Source: Massilia eurypsychrophila
Lineage (GTDB): Bacteria > Pseudomonadota > Gammaproteobacteria > Burkholderiales > Burkholderiaceae_D
Direction: 5' to 3'
DNA: 64,000 nucleotides
NCBI RefSeq assembly: GCF_002760655.1
Contig: NZ_PDOC01000014.1
Coordinates: 62,001 to 126,000 of the forward strand
Part shown: one piece after another, positions 16,893-25,668 of the stretch
Numbering within the stretch: position 1 is the first letter of the stretch
Layout of the letters: each line of letters begins with the position of its first letter
Made by a program: the position numbers and the translations under genes
The notes under the pieces: model-generated
What the model was told of the DNA's origin: nothing
Database searches by the model: none
The model's input: the letters and a program-made list of their open reading frames with translations, nothing else

Positions 16893-18940
16893 AGCTTGAC
16901 GTTCAGCGAGAGGTAGGCCGCACGGCCGGGCGCGGCGGAGAACATCGGCTGGGGATTGTTGGCAGGCCAGAAGAAATTGTCGTACCAGACATATTCATGC
17001 TTGCGATCGGCAAGGTTTTTGACCTGGAAGTCGATGCTGGTCCGCTTGGAAATGTTGTAGCGGACATTCGCGTCGAACACGACGAAGCCGCCGTACTTGC
17101 CCTGTTCGTTCGGGCTGTCGATGAAGTAGTCGCCTTGCGCGCGTCCCTGCAGGCCGAAGCGCAGGCTGTCGGACGCCCGGTATTCCATGCCGGCGTTCGA
17201 AATGAAGCGCGGCGTGGAGAACACTTCCTTGCCGGCCAGCGAGATGCCGTTTGCCGCAAAGGCGCTCACGACTTGCGCTTTTTGCAGCGAGTGCGACAGC
17301 CACAGGTTGAGCTTGGCCGTGGCCTGTCCGGACACCTGGAAGTCGACGCCCTCCCTGCGGGTCTGGCCCAGGCCGACCGTGGTGCCGGTGGCGGGCATGT
17401 TGGCAACTTCTCCGGTGGCATCCTGACGCCACACCGCGAAGCGCACATTGGCGCCAGGCGCCGGCTTGAACTTGACGCCGATTTCCTTGCCGGTATTGAC
17501 GGAAGGCTCGAAGGTCGCCTGGCCCGGGCGCAGGTAGGCGGGCACGTCCGAGCCGGTTAGCACCTGGAAGGTGCGCCCCCAGTTGGCATACACGCTGATG
17601 TTCTCGGACGGGTTGTAGACCATGCTCAGCTTAGGCTGCTTGATCCAGCCGTAGTCCTGCAAAGGCGCCACGGCCGCGGTCAGGTTGGTGCGGTTGTCAC
17701 CGGAGAACTTGTCGACCCGGAAGGCCGGCACGATTTTCAAGGTAGCGTGCGGCTTGATAATGGCCTGCACGTAGGCGCCGATGTTGTCGAGGCTGTAGCT
17801 GTCGTTGTTCTGCGTCTGTGCTGGCGTATCGAAATTGGTCGGACTGGCGAAAGTGAAGCGGTAGCGGCGGTAGCGATTGTCCTGTTGTTCGATGTTGATG
17901 CCGCCATCGACAACGAGCTCGTTTCTGACGCTCCATGTCAGGTTGCTCATGAAGCCGAGCTGGTCTTCATCCCACATGCGACGCTGTCTTGGCGCGGTGC
18001 CGGCGGGATTGCTGGTAAAGGTCACGCGGCGGTCGTCGGCATAGCTGTTGAAGTAGAGCTTGTTGCTGAGGAAGGCATCCGGGCTGATCTGCCAGTCCAG
18101 GTGCAAGCTGGCGTGCCCCATCTCGCGGTCGGTCGCGTCGTTGGCGTTCTTCGCCGGCGACTGGCGGCGGTTGTCGGCCAATTGCGCGGCCGTCAAAAAG
18201 CCCGGCTCGCCCGCCTGGTGCTGGTAGGCGCGCACGACCAGGCCCGCCTTGACCGCCTTGTTCGCCGACGTCAGGAACCACTTGGCGCCGACCGAGTACT
18301 TGTCCGACCCGCTGCCCCGGTATTCGTCGGAGACCTGCTTGGCCACAAAATAGTTCTGGGCCAATCCGTCCGCTTCGCGGCCAACGGCAAGCTGCGCCTC
18401 ACGGGTATCGTAGCTGCCGTAGGTGAAGCGGGCATCGGTGTAGTTGCCGCCCTGGCGCGTTCCAAAATTGATATTGCCGCCAATGTTGTGCAGGCCATAG
18501 CGGGGATCATTGGTGCCGCGAACCACTTCGATGTAGTCGATCTCCAGCGGGAAAATCATGTCGATGAAGCGCTGGTTGCCGCTGTTGACGTTGCTCGGGA
18601 TACCGTCGATCAGCACCTTGATGCCGTTGATATAGCCTTCGCCGTTGAAGGCGCGGAACGTCGCCTTGCCGGACTCGGCGCCCATGCGCGTTTCCGTCAG
18701 CTGGACGCCGGGCAGCTGGCCGATCAGCTCCCAGCTGTTCATGACATTCTTGTCCTCGACTTTGTCGGCGCCCAGCACATCGACCGAGGTCAGGACCCGA
18801 TGGGCCAGCAGTGGACCGCCATTGCGTTGCGCCGTGATGCGGACCTCGCCCATCACAATCGTCGGATCGTTGGCGTGGGCAAACTGAGTGGCCAGCGGCA
18901 GGGCGAGCGCGAGCATTGTGTTCAGGGATTTTTGTTTCAT
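16889..18940 (-). CDS. TonB-dependent outer-membrane receptor
   Basis: 683 aa. A signal peptide (LALALPLATQFAHA) precedes a TonB-box-like segment (PTIVMGEVRITAQR). The plug domain contains NSWELIGQLPGVQLTETRMG, GYINGIKVLIDGIPSN and IDYIEVVRGTNDPRYG, and the 22-strand barrel ends in the aromatic/hydrophobic strand AYLSLNVKL. The length is typical of siderophore and metallophore receptors. The ligand cannot be read from sequence. Being first in an operon with a DUF3526 ABC-2 system and lying behind a CxxC-containing small protein suggests a metal complex or small peptide. It has only a weak site (AAGAAAG) before ATG 18940. Confidence 0.92.
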   Translation of the reverse strand: MKQKSLNTMLALALPLATQFAHANDPTIVMGEVRITAQRNGGPLLAHRVLTSVDVLGADKVEDKNVMNSWELIGQLPGVQLTETRMGAESGKATFRAFNGEGYINGIKVLIDGIPSNVNSGNQRFIDMIFPLEIDYIEVVRGTNDPRYGLHNIGGNINFGTRQGGNYTDARFTYGSYDTREAQLAVGREADGLAQNYFVAKQVSDEYRGSGSDKYSVGAKWFLTSANKAVKAGLVVRAYQHQAGEPGFLTAAQLADNRRQSPAKNANDATDREMGHASLHLDWQISPDAFLSNKLYFNSYADDRRVTFTSNPAGTAPRQRRMWDEDQLGFMSNLTWSVRNELVVDGGINIEQQDNRYRRYRFTFASPTNFDTPAQTQNNDSYSLDNIGAYVQAIIKPHATLKIVPAFRVDKFSGDNRTNLTAAVAPLQDYGWIKQPKLSMVYNPSENISVYANWGRTFQVLTGSDVPAYLRPGQATFEPSVNTGKEIGVKFKPAPGANVRFAVWRQDATGEVANMPATGTTVGLGQTRREGVDFQVSGQATAKLNLWLSHSLQKAQVVSAFAANGISLAGKEVFSTPRFISNAGMEYRASDSLRFGLQGRAQGDYFIDSPNEQGKYGGFVVFDANVRYNISKRTSIDFQVKNLADRKHEYVWYDNFFWPANNPQPMFSAAPGRAAYLSLNVKL

Positions 18941-19288
18941 TTTGTACTTTCTTGAATGCGGTAATTGCGTCGGCGCGGGCGTGTTCGCGCCGGGCGTACG
19001 GACCTAGCTCGGGCGGTCATCCGCCGAAACGAGGTTTGATTGGAGGGGCGCCGTCGCGCAAGCAAACGTCCGACGAGCCGGGGCGAACCAGGCAAGCGAT
19101 GTCGGCAGCATGGACAGCCGCGCAGGCGTCACGGCCCTCCAACGTGGATGGCCGGAATGCCTGCAAGGAGCGAGATCCAATCAGACGCAAATTTCCGACA
19201 GACAGGCACAGGCGTGCCGCAGCGGATGCAGGGTCAGGGCGCGACAACGCGCTGGCAAAGCCAGGCGGACGTTAACGGCAGCGTTGGC
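18941..19288. other. Gene-free stretch between the TonB receptor and the small CxxC protein
   Basis: 348 bases with no recognisable gene. A 76-codon open frame on the minus strand (19017-19247) has no family features and no ribosome-binding site, so it is not called. No strong terminator or Fur-like box is evident. It may be the untranslated leader connecting the promoter at 19638-19665 to the receptor operon, or may contain a second promoter that I cannot identify. Confidence 0.4.
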
Positions 19289-19609
19289 TTACAGGAGGGG
19301 AGGGGCGCGGGAGTGGAAGGCGAGCGTGAGCGCGGCCTGCGTGGCGCACTCGCGTGTTTCGACACACACCTGCCGGATGGGCTCGGGTGGCCGCAGGCGA
19401 TAGTTCTCGCCAGGAATGGGTGAGGCGTACTGAGCGGCAGCGCATAATTCACATGCGTGCGCCCGCAGGTCGGAGTCGCTGCTGACACGTTCATCGCCCG
19501 CGGCTGAGGCGAGCGCTGCCGGGATCCAGTGGGTAAACGCATGCGGCACTGCAACCTGCTGCGTGAGCAGCAGGAAGAACATCAGCAGTAGCGTTATGGG
19601 TCGGCGCAC
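19289..19609 (-). CDS. Small secreted protein with CxxC motif (DUF2946-like ending)
   Basis: 106 aa from GTG 19609. A signal peptide is clear (RRPITLLLMFFLLLTQQVAVPHA). The mature part has HAFTHW, then HACELCAAAQYA with a CxxC pair, two more cysteines (QVCVETREC), and the ending AFHSRAPPLL. A C-terminal R-x-PP is common to DUF2946-type small secreted proteins, which are often next to TonB-dependent metal receptors. It is preceded by a good promoter and lies upstream of and on the same strand as the TonB/ABC operon. A periplasmic metal-binding role is a reasonable but unproven inference. The start could instead be ATG 19582. Confidence 0.6.
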   Translation of the reverse strand: MRRPITLLLMFFLLLTQQVAVPHAFTHWIPAALASAAGDERVSSDSDLRAHACELCAAAQYASPIPGENYRLRPPEPIRQVCVETRECATQAALTLAFHSRAPPLL

Positions 19610-19637
19610 GTGTCAGGTTAGAAATAAATAGGGCTGT

Positions 19638-19665
19638 AGTATAGACCAGACATCATCGCTGTCCA
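19638..19665 (-). promoter_or_regulatory. Predicted sigma-70 promoter for the small CxxC protein gene and possibly the TonB/ABC operon
   Basis: Read on the minus strand, -35 TGGACA (19665-19660) and -10 TATACT (19643-19638) are separated by 16 bases. Both differ from consensus by at most one or two bases. The gene start is 29 bases downstream of the -10 element. It is the best-looking promoter in this otherwise GC-rich region. Confidence 0.6.
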
Positions 19666-19726
19666 TGATTAATTCTAGTCTGAATGCCAAGGAACGAACG
19701 CAGCGGCTTGTTGCACGAGTCTGCGC

Positions 19727-20206
19727 TTAACCGCGCCGCGCCGCTTCAATCGCCGCGATGTCGATTTTCCCCATCGTCATCATCGCCTCGAACACCCGCT
19801 TGGCCGCCGCCCGATCCGGTCCGCCGATCGCCTCGGTGAGCACGCGTGGCGCGATTTGCCACGACACACCAAACTTGTCCGTGCACCAGCTGCACTGGCT
19901 TTCTTGGCCGCCATTGCTGACAATCGCATCCCACAAGCGGTCGGTTTCGGCCTGATCCTCGGTCGCAACCTGGAACGAGAAACTCATGTTGTGCTGTACC
20001 CCGGATCCGCCGTTCAGGCCGATGCACGGGATCCCCATCACGGAAAACTCGACGAGCAAGACATCGCCTTCCTTGCCTGAAGGGTAGTCGCCGGGCGCGC
20101 GGTGAATGGTACCTACCGTGGTGTCCGGAAACGTGTCGGCGTAGAACTGCGCTGCTTCTAATGCGGTGCCGTCATACCAAATACAAACTGTATTTTTGCT
20201 GACCAT
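19727..20206 (-). CDS. VOC family protein, PhnB-like (3-demethylubiquinone methyltransferase-like fold)
   Basis: 159 aa. The opening CIWYDGTALEAAQFYADTFPDTTVGTIHRAP, the middle VLLVEFSVMGIPCIGLNGG, and SQCSWCTDKFGVSWQIAPRVL are the standard sequence of the PhnB-like branch of the glyoxalase/dioxygenase (VOC) superfamily. The old name '3-demethylubiquinone-9 3-methyltransferase' is misleading for this family; no SAM-binding motif is present. The natural substrate is unknown. It stands alone between the TonB region and spoT, with repeats downstream of spoT separating them. Confidence 0.88.
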   Translation of the reverse strand: MVSKNTVCIWYDGTALEAAQFYADTFPDTTVGTIHRAPGDYPSGKEGDVLLVEFSVMGIPCIGLNGGSGVQHNMSFSFQVATEDQAETDRLWDAIVSNGGQESQCSWCTDKFGVSWQIAPRVLTEAIGGPDRAAAKRVFEAMMTMGKIDIAAIEAARRG

Positions 20207-20289
20207 GTTAGCTCTCCGTTGGATAACTGAATAGGTAGCTTAAACGATAACTCGAGTTAGATGCGATTGACGTTGCGTGCATTTGCAGG

Positions 20290-20358
20290 CTCAGCATGGA
20301 TCCCCGCGTGCGCGAGGATGACGGCTCCCGGGTCTGACCCGTCATTGGGGTCAGACCC
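20290..20358. repeat. Composite intergenic repeat: CTCAGCATGG-type unit plus two GGTC(T/A)GACC palindromes
   Basis: 20290-20323 is a unit beginning CTCAGCATGGATCCCCGCG and ending GATGACG, related to the pair at 27373-27456. It is followed by GGGTCTGACCC (20330-20340) and GGGGTCAGACCC (20347-20358), the same palindrome cores as in the array at 11841-12079. Two otherwise separate repeat families meet here in the 211-base gap between spoT and the VOC gene. Confidence 0.7.
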
Positions 20359-20417
20359 TATCACCGGGCTGTTGCAAAGGTTGGGAGGTGGAGTTGTTGC
20401 CGGCTTGTTGAGTAGCG

Positions 20418-22664
20418 TCAGGCCCGCTCGCGCTCGACGCGGGTCACGCCGACCACCCGGCGCAGGTTGCGGATCAGCGCCGCCAGGTGGACCCGGTCCT
20501 TGATCTGGATGGTGAAGCGCAGCTGCGTCATCACGTGTTCTTCGTCCTCGTCCATGCCGACGTAGGTGATGTTGGCGTCCGACTCGCCGATCTCGGCCGC
20601 CACGCGCGCGAGGATGCCTTTTTCGTTGTTGATCAGCAGGCGAATGCGGCAGTCGAAGCGGCGGTTCAGTTCCGTGCCCCACTGCACCGCGATCCAGCGG
20701 TCCGGCTCTTTCATGCGCAGCCGCTTGGCCGGCATGCAGTCGCTGGTGTGCACCACCAGGCCCTGGTCGCGCCGCAGCTGGCCGATGATCTGGTCGCCTG
20801 GAATCGGCAGGCAACACGGCGCCAGCTGCACCGACACGCCTTCGCTGCCGTAGATCGTCACCGGATCGAGCTCGGCCGGCACGAGGTGGTGCGGCGACGG
20901 CAGGTTGCCGAGGTCGTCGTCGATCAGGCCGAAAATGTGGCGCGCCACCAGCGCGGCCATGCGCTTGCCGATGCCGATCTCGGCGTACAGGTCATCCATC
21001 GACTTGGCCGACGATTCGTTGAGCAGCTTTTCGATCGTCGGCTGCGGCAGGTCGGGGTTGATGTTGAGCGCGGTGAGTGCCTGCGCCAGCAGTTCCTGGC
21101 CCAGCTCGACCGACTCGTTGAGGTTGATCGTGCGCAGGTGGTGGCGGATCGCCGAACGCGCTTTGCCGGTGCGCACGAACGCCAGCCAGGTCGGACTCGG
21201 GCGCGAATTCGGGTCGGTGACGATCTCGACGATGTCGCCATTGCGCAGCTCGGTGCGCAGCGGCGCCGCTTCGTTGTTGATCTTGACCGCCACGGTATGG
21301 TCGCCAATGCCGGTGTGGATCGTGTAGGCGAAGTCGAGCGCGGTGGCGCCGCGCGGAAGGGCGATGATCTTCGACTTCGGCGTGAACACATAGACCGAAT
21401 CGGGGAACAGGTCAACCTTGACGTGCTCGAGAAATTCGGCCGAGTCGCCCGTCTGCTGCTGGATGTCGAGCAGCGACTGCAGCCAGCTGTGGGTGCGCTG
21501 CTGCAGCTCGGTCAGGTTCGATTCGCCGCTCTTGTAGAGCCAGTGGGCGGCCACGCCGGATTCGGCGGTGCGGTGCATTTCCTGGGTGCGGATCTGGAAC
21601 TCGACCGGCGTGCCGTATGGGCCGATCAAGGTGGTGTGCAGCGACTGGTAGCCATTGAGCTTGCGGATCGCGATGTAGTCCTTGAACTTGCCCGGCATCG
21701 GCTTGTACAGCCCGTGCAAGGTGCCGAGCGCCACATAACAGTCGGCAAAACTGTCGACCACCACGCGAAAGCCGTAGACGTCGAGCACTTGCGAAAACGA
21801 CAGGTGCTTCAGGCGCATTTTCTTGTAGATGCCGTACAGCGTCTTCTCGCGCCCGTACACTTCGGCCTGCATGCCGGCATTGGCCAGCGTGGCCTTCACC
21901 GATTCGAGGATCTTCTTGACCACTTCGCGGCGGTTGCCGCGCGCCGCCTTGACCGCCTTCGACAAGGTGCGGTAGCGCATCGGGTACAGGTGCGAAAACG
22001 ACAGGTCCTGCAGTTCTCGGTAAATGTTGTTGAGGCCCAGGCGGTGCGCGATCGGCACATACACTTCCATCGTCTCGGCGGCGATGCGGCGCTTCTTGAC
22101 CGCCGTCATGTGCTCGAGCGTGCGCATGTTGTGCAGCCGGTCGGCCAGCTTGATCAGGATGACGCGCACGTCCGACGCCATCGCCAGCAGCATCTTGCGG
22201 AAGTTTTCCGCCTGCGCCTCGATCAGCGTCTGGAATTCGATTTTTTCCAGCTTCGACAGGCCGTCGACGAGGGTGGCGACCGGCGCGCCGAAGCGTTCGA
22301 TCAGCTCTTCCTTCTTGACGTTCTGGTCTTCCATCACGTCGTGCAGCAGCGCGGCCATGATGGCCTGGGCGTCAAGCTTCCAGTCGGCGCAGATTTCGGC
22401 GACCGCGATCGGATGGGAAATGTAGGGTTCGCCCGACTTGCGGACCTGGCCGAGATGCATCTCGTCTGAAAAACGATATGCTTCCTTGACCTTTTTAAGC
22501 TCGGAAGGGGTGAGGTATTCGGACAGCTTGGCCGACAGCTGGGTGACCGAAGCGACGCCCGGCGCGGTGGCCGGGACGGCGTTGTCTAGCGACTTCGACG
22601 CCGCGCGTGCGGCGCGGGTCTTTGGCGTGCCTGAGTGTGTCGAATCCGGTGTGGTCAGGTTCAT
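20418..22664 (-). CDS. spoT: Bifunctional (p)ppGpp synthetase/hydrolase SpoT (Rel family)
   Basis: 748 aa. The hydrolase HD domain has ISHPIAVAEI, ALLHDVMEDQ and IKLADRLHNMRTLEH. The synthetase domain has GKFKDYIAIRKLNGYQSLHT and VEFQIRTQEMH; the K/R-F-KD form is that of bifunctional enzymes. A TGS domain follows (VFTPKSKIIALPRGATALDFAYTIH) and a C-terminal ACT domain (NNEKGILARVAAEIGESDANI). Both activities look intact. ATG 22664 is chosen; an in-frame TTG 12 bases upstream is less likely. The gene is the last of the operon yicC-gmk-rpoZ-spoT. Confidence 0.95.
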   Translation of the reverse strand: MNLTTPDSTHSGTPKTRAARAASKSLDNAVPATAPGVASVTQLSAKLSEYLTPSELKKVKEAYRFSDEMHLGQVRKSGEPYISHPIAVAEICADWKLDAQAIMAALLHDVMEDQNVKKEELIERFGAPVATLVDGLSKLEKIEFQTLIEAQAENFRKMLLAMASDVRVILIKLADRLHNMRTLEHMTAVKKRRIAAETMEVYVPIAHRLGLNNIYRELQDLSFSHLYPMRYRTLSKAVKAARGNRREVVKKILESVKATLANAGMQAEVYGREKTLYGIYKKMRLKHLSFSQVLDVYGFRVVVDSFADCYVALGTLHGLYKPMPGKFKDYIAIRKLNGYQSLHTTLIGPYGTPVEFQIRTQEMHRTAESGVAAHWLYKSGESNLTELQQRTHSWLQSLLDIQQQTGDSAEFLEHVKVDLFPDSVYVFTPKSKIIALPRGATALDFAYTIHTGIGDHTVAVKINNEAAPLRTELRNGDIVEIVTDPNSRPSPTWLAFVRTGKARSAIRHHLRTINLNESVELGQELLAQALTALNINPDLPQPTIEKLLNESSAKSMDDLYAEIGIGKRMAALVARHIFGLIDDDLGNLPSPHHLVPAELDPVTIYGSEGVSVQLAPCCLPIPGDQIIGQLRRDQGLVVHTSDCMPAKRLRMKEPDRWIAVQWGTELNRRFDCRIRLLINNEKGILARVAAEIGESDANITYVGMDEDEEHVMTQLRFTIQIKDRVHLAALIRNLRRVVGVTRVERERA

Positions 22665-22744
22665 ACGCAAAGTCAATCAGCCGCAGTGTGATGAAAGGAT
22701 ACCAGAATGGCGGGTTGACACGTAATCAGGCTAGCCGAACACGA

Positions 22745-22948
22745 TTACATCGGCACCTTTTTCAGCATCTCGATGCCGACCTTGCCGGCGGCGATTTCGC
22801 GCAGCGCGACGACGGTCGGCTTGTCCTTGGCGTCGACCTTCGGGGTGTGGCCTTGCAACAACTGACGCGCGCGATAGGTCGCGGCCAGGGTCAGCTGGAA
22901 ACGGTTAGGGATTTGCTTCAAGCAATCTTCAATGGTAATGCGGGCCAT
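22745..22948 (-). CDS. rpoZ: RNA polymerase omega subunit
   Basis: 67 aa, the usual length. It begins [30 protein letters not shown], the highly conserved omega start, and has [12 protein letters not shown] in its second half. It aids beta-prime folding and RNA polymerase assembly and, with SpoT product ppGpp, contributes to the stringent response. It lies between gmk and spoT, the standard proteobacterial order. Confidence 0.97.
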   Translation of the reverse strand: MARITIEDCLKQIPNRFQLTLAATYRARQLLQGHTPKVDAKDKPTVVALREIAAGKVGIEMLKKVPM

Positions 22949-22989
22949 TATTACTCCTGATCTGGTGATGTGTGTGCCGAACGGATGGG

Positions 22990-23637
22990 TTACGACGACT
23001 GCAGCGCATGGATACCCAGTTGGGCAAAAAGCGAGGCGTTACGCGCGGCTTGCTGGGGAAAGCGGGCACGTGTCGCTCTGACAATCGCTCTCATCTCGGA
23101 CAAGGCGACGTTGAACTCTTCATTAATAATAGCATACTCGAACTCCGGAGCGTGAGCGATCTCGCCGCCGGCGGCCAGCAAACGCTTGGTAATGACGTGC
23201 GGTTCGTCCTGGCCGCGCTTGTAAAGACGCTCTTCCAGCGCGGCAATCGACGGCGGCAAAATGAAGATGCCGGCCGCGGTGGGGAACTGCTTGCGCACCT
23301 GGCGCGCGCCCTGCCAGTCGATTTCGAGCAGGATGTCGGTGCCGCTCTTCATTTCCTGTTCGACGATCAAGCGCGAGGTGCCGTAGTAATTGCCGTGCAC
23401 TTCGGCCCACTCGAGAAATTCGCCGGCATCGGCGCGGGCGATGAAGTCGTCGGCGCTGGTGAAGAAATACTCCTTGCCGTGCGTCTCGCCCGGGCGCGGT
23501 GCGCGCGTGGTGGTCGAGATCGACAGCTTGATGCCGGGTTCTTCGGCCAGCAAGGCGTTCACCAGGGTCGACTTGCCGGCGCCCGACGGCGCCGCGACGA
23601 TGAACAGGCTGCCGGCAAGGGCGGGTTGGATACTCAT
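22990..23637 (-). CDS. gmk: Guanylate kinase
   Basis: 215 aa. It phosphorylates GMP to GDP. The P-loop is [11 protein letters not shown] near residue 16, followed by [21 protein letters not shown] (GMP-binding), [11 protein letters not shown] and [14 protein letters not shown]. The C-terminus has [19 protein letters not shown]. It lies 43 bases downstream of yicC and 41 bases upstream of rpoZ in the same direction. Confidence 0.97.
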   Translation of the reverse strand: MSIQPALAGSLFIVAAPSGAGKSTLVNALLAEEPGIKLSISTTTRAPRPGETHGKEYFFTSADDFIARADAGEFLEWAEVHGNYYGTSRLIVEQEMKSGTDILLEIDWQGARQVRKQFPTAAGIFILPPSIAALEERLYKRGQDEPHVITKRLLAAGGEIAHAPEFEYAIINEEFNVALSEMRAIVRATRARFPQQAARNASLFAQLGIHALQSS

Positions 23638-23680
23638 ATAAATTCCTTGGTTTTCAGCTCCGCCTGCGAAGCTTGATTAC

Positions 23681-24583
23681 TTATTCCAGGTTCTGCACTT
23701 GCTCGCGCATCTGCTCGATCAGCAGCTTCAGTTCCATCGACGCGTCGGCCAGCTCCTTGACGGATGCCTTGGCGCCCAGCGTGTTCGCTTCGCGGTTCAG
23801 TTCCTGCATCATGAAGTCGAGCCGCTTGCCGACCTGGCCGCCTTTTTTGAGGATGTGGCGCGTTTCCATCAGGTGCGCGGTCAGGCGCGACAGCTCTTCC
23901 GAGACGTCGATGCGGATGCCGTACAGCGTGACTTCCTGGCGGATCCGCTCGAACGCTTCCTGGCGCGTCAAGGTCGACGGCGCGCCGTGGCCGGCCAGAC
24001 CGAGCGCATCCTGCATGCGCTCGATGGCCTTTTGCTGGAACTGCGCGATCACCTGCGGAATCAGCGGCGTGATGCGCTTGACGATGACGTCCATCGCGTC
24101 GATCCGGGTCAGCAGCATCGCTTCGAGCGCGGCGCCTTCGCGCTGGCGGCTGTCGACAAAGGCTACGACGGTGCGCGCTGTCAAGGCGGCCACATCGGCC
24201 TGCAGCGACTCCTGGCCCACTTGCGCTTCTTCGATCACGCCAGGCCAGCGCAGCAGCTCGGCCACCGACATCAGCTGGGCGGCGGTGAAGTGGCGCGCCA
24301 CTTCGGCCTGCATGCGCGCCAGGTCGGCGAGCATCGACGCGTTGAGCACCTGCGAGCCGCCGGCCACCTTGCGGCCGAAACTCAGACGCGCCTCAACTTT
24401 ACCGCGGGTAATGGCGGCCATAATCGCAGCGCGCAAGTCCGGTTCCAGCGCGCGCAGTTCGTCATTGATACGGAACTGCAGATCCAGGAAACGTGAATTG
24501 ACGCTTTTGATCTCGATCGTAAGGGTGCCGGCGGCGCCTTCGCTGGTGGCGACCGCGTAACCTGTCATGCTTGAAATGCTCAA
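23681..24583 (-). CDS. YicC family endoribonuclease
   Basis: 300 aa. The start SISSMTGYA and SVNSRFLDLQFRI are the family hallmark, and the C-terminus carries DVSEELSRLTAHL and GKRLDFMMQELNREANTLGAKA, the conserved DUF1732 part. E. coli YicC is an endoribonuclease implicated in small-RNA decay; the role here is inferred by family. It is the first gene of the operon with gmk, rpoZ and spoT, and diverges from the protein kinase gene, with an 87-base gap that must hold both promoters. Confidence 0.93.
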   Translation of the reverse strand: MSISSMTGYAVATSEGAAGTLTIEIKSVNSRFLDLQFRINDELRALEPDLRAAIMAAITRGKVEARLSFGRKVAGGSQVLNASMLADLARMQAEVARHFTAAQLMSVAELLRWPGVIEEAQVGQESLQADVAALTARTVVAFVDSRQREGAALEAMLLTRIDAMDVIVKRITPLIPQVIAQFQQKAIERMQDALGLAGHGAPSTLTRQEAFERIRQEVTLYGIRIDVSEELSRLTAHLMETRHILKKGGQVGKRLDFMMQELNREANTLGAKASVKELADASMELKLLIEQMREQVQNLE

Positions 24584-24670
24584 TGGAGTCCCCGGTTTTG
24601 TTTTTTATCTTTTCTTTACAAAGCTGTGATTTATCCACACAATCGCCGTGTTAAGCAAGGAACTCCCCTC

Positions 24671-25654
24671 ATGGCCGCACAGAACAACGCTCCATTGCCC
24701 GATGGGCTGGAAATTGCTGGATATCGCATTGTAAAGAAAATTGCGTCCGGTGGGTTCAGTATTGTATACCTCGCGTATGACGCTGACGGCAACGCCGTCG
24801 CCATCAAGGAATACCTGCCCAGCGCGCTCGCATTGCGCCAGCCGGGCGAGCTCATTCCCGTCATCGCCAAGCAGAATCTGCCGGTCTATCGGATCGGCCT
24901 GAAGTGCTTTTTCGAAGAAGGCAGGGCGCTGGCGATGATCGCCCATCCGAACGTGGTGCGGGTACTGAATTTCTTCCGCGCCAACGAAACCGTCTACATG
25001 GTGATGGCATATGAATCAGGCTATTCGCTGCAGGAGCACATCGCGCGCCTGAACGCCAAGGGCAGCAGACTGGGCGAGGCGTTCATCCGCCAGATCTTCA
25101 GCGGCGTTTGCGGCGGCCTGCGCGAGGTCCATGCCAACAAGCTGTTACACCTGGACCTCAAGCCCGCCAACATCTACCTGCGCACCGACGGCACCCCGAT
25201 CCTGCTCGACTTTGGCGCCGCGCGCCAGACCATCAACGCCGACGTGCCGAAGCTGACGCCGATGTACACGCCGGGCTTCGCGCCGCCCGAGCTGTATTCG
25301 AAAGCGGCGACCCTGGGGCCGTGGTCGGATATCTACAGCATCGGCGCGTCGATGTTTGCCTGCATGGCCGGCGCGCCGGCGCAGGCGGCCGACCAGCGCA
25401 AGGCGGAAGACAAGATGGGACCGCACTACGACAAGCTGGCGGCGAGCTATTCGCCCGAGCTGGTGGCGATGGTGCGTTCGTGCCTGGACATGGATCCGCT
25501 GGCGCGCCCGCAAAGCGTGTTCGCGCTGCAGAAGGTGCTGCAGACGGCTATGCCGGCGCCGCCGCCTGCAGCCGCGGCCGACAAGCTCGGTGGCCAGTGG
25601 CGCGCGCTGGTCGAGCGCGTCGGCGCCTTCGGCCGCAAGAAAACCAACACCTGA
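24671..25654 (+). CDS. Serine/threonine protein kinase
   Basis: 327 aa with a single Hanks-type kinase domain and no membrane segment. The glycine loop is IASGGFSIVY, the ATP-anchoring lysine K46 is in AIKEYLP, the catalytic loop is LLHLDLKPANIYL (HLD in place of HRD) and the metal-binding motif is LLDFGAARQ. Activation/APE region: PGFAPPELY. After the domain there is a short proline/alanine-rich tail. ATG 24671 follows AAGGAACTCCCC. The PP2C phosphatase gene starts 14 bases after it, so the two form a kinase/phosphatase switch; the substrates are not evident. Confidence 0.93.
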   Translation: MAAQNNAPLPDGLEIAGYRIVKKIASGGFSIVYLAYDADGNAVAIKEYLPSALALRQPGELIPVIAKQNLPVYRIGLKCFFEEGRALAMIAHPNVVRVLNFFRANETVYMVMAYESGYSLQEHIARLNAKGSRLGEAFIRQIFSGVCGGLREVHANKLLHLDLKPANIYLRTDGTPILLDFGAARQTINADVPKLTPMYTPGFAPPELYSKAATLGPWSDIYSIGASMFACMAGAPAQAADQRKAEDKMGPHYDKLAASYSPELVAMVRSCLDMDPLARPQSVFALQKVLQTAMPAPPPAAAADKLGGQWRALVERVGAFGRKKTNT

Positions 25655-25668
25655 TTTCGGAGCCATCG

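Noticed and set aside
19017-19247. 76-codon minus-strand frame between the TonB receptor and the CxxC protein
   Set aside because: No signal peptide, no recognisable domain and no ribosome-binding site; kept only as part of an unassigned gap.
20487-22469. 660-codon open frame opposite spoT
   Set aside because: Shadow of the spoT coding sequence on the other strand; composition biased to Val/Arg/His, with no start signal or domain.
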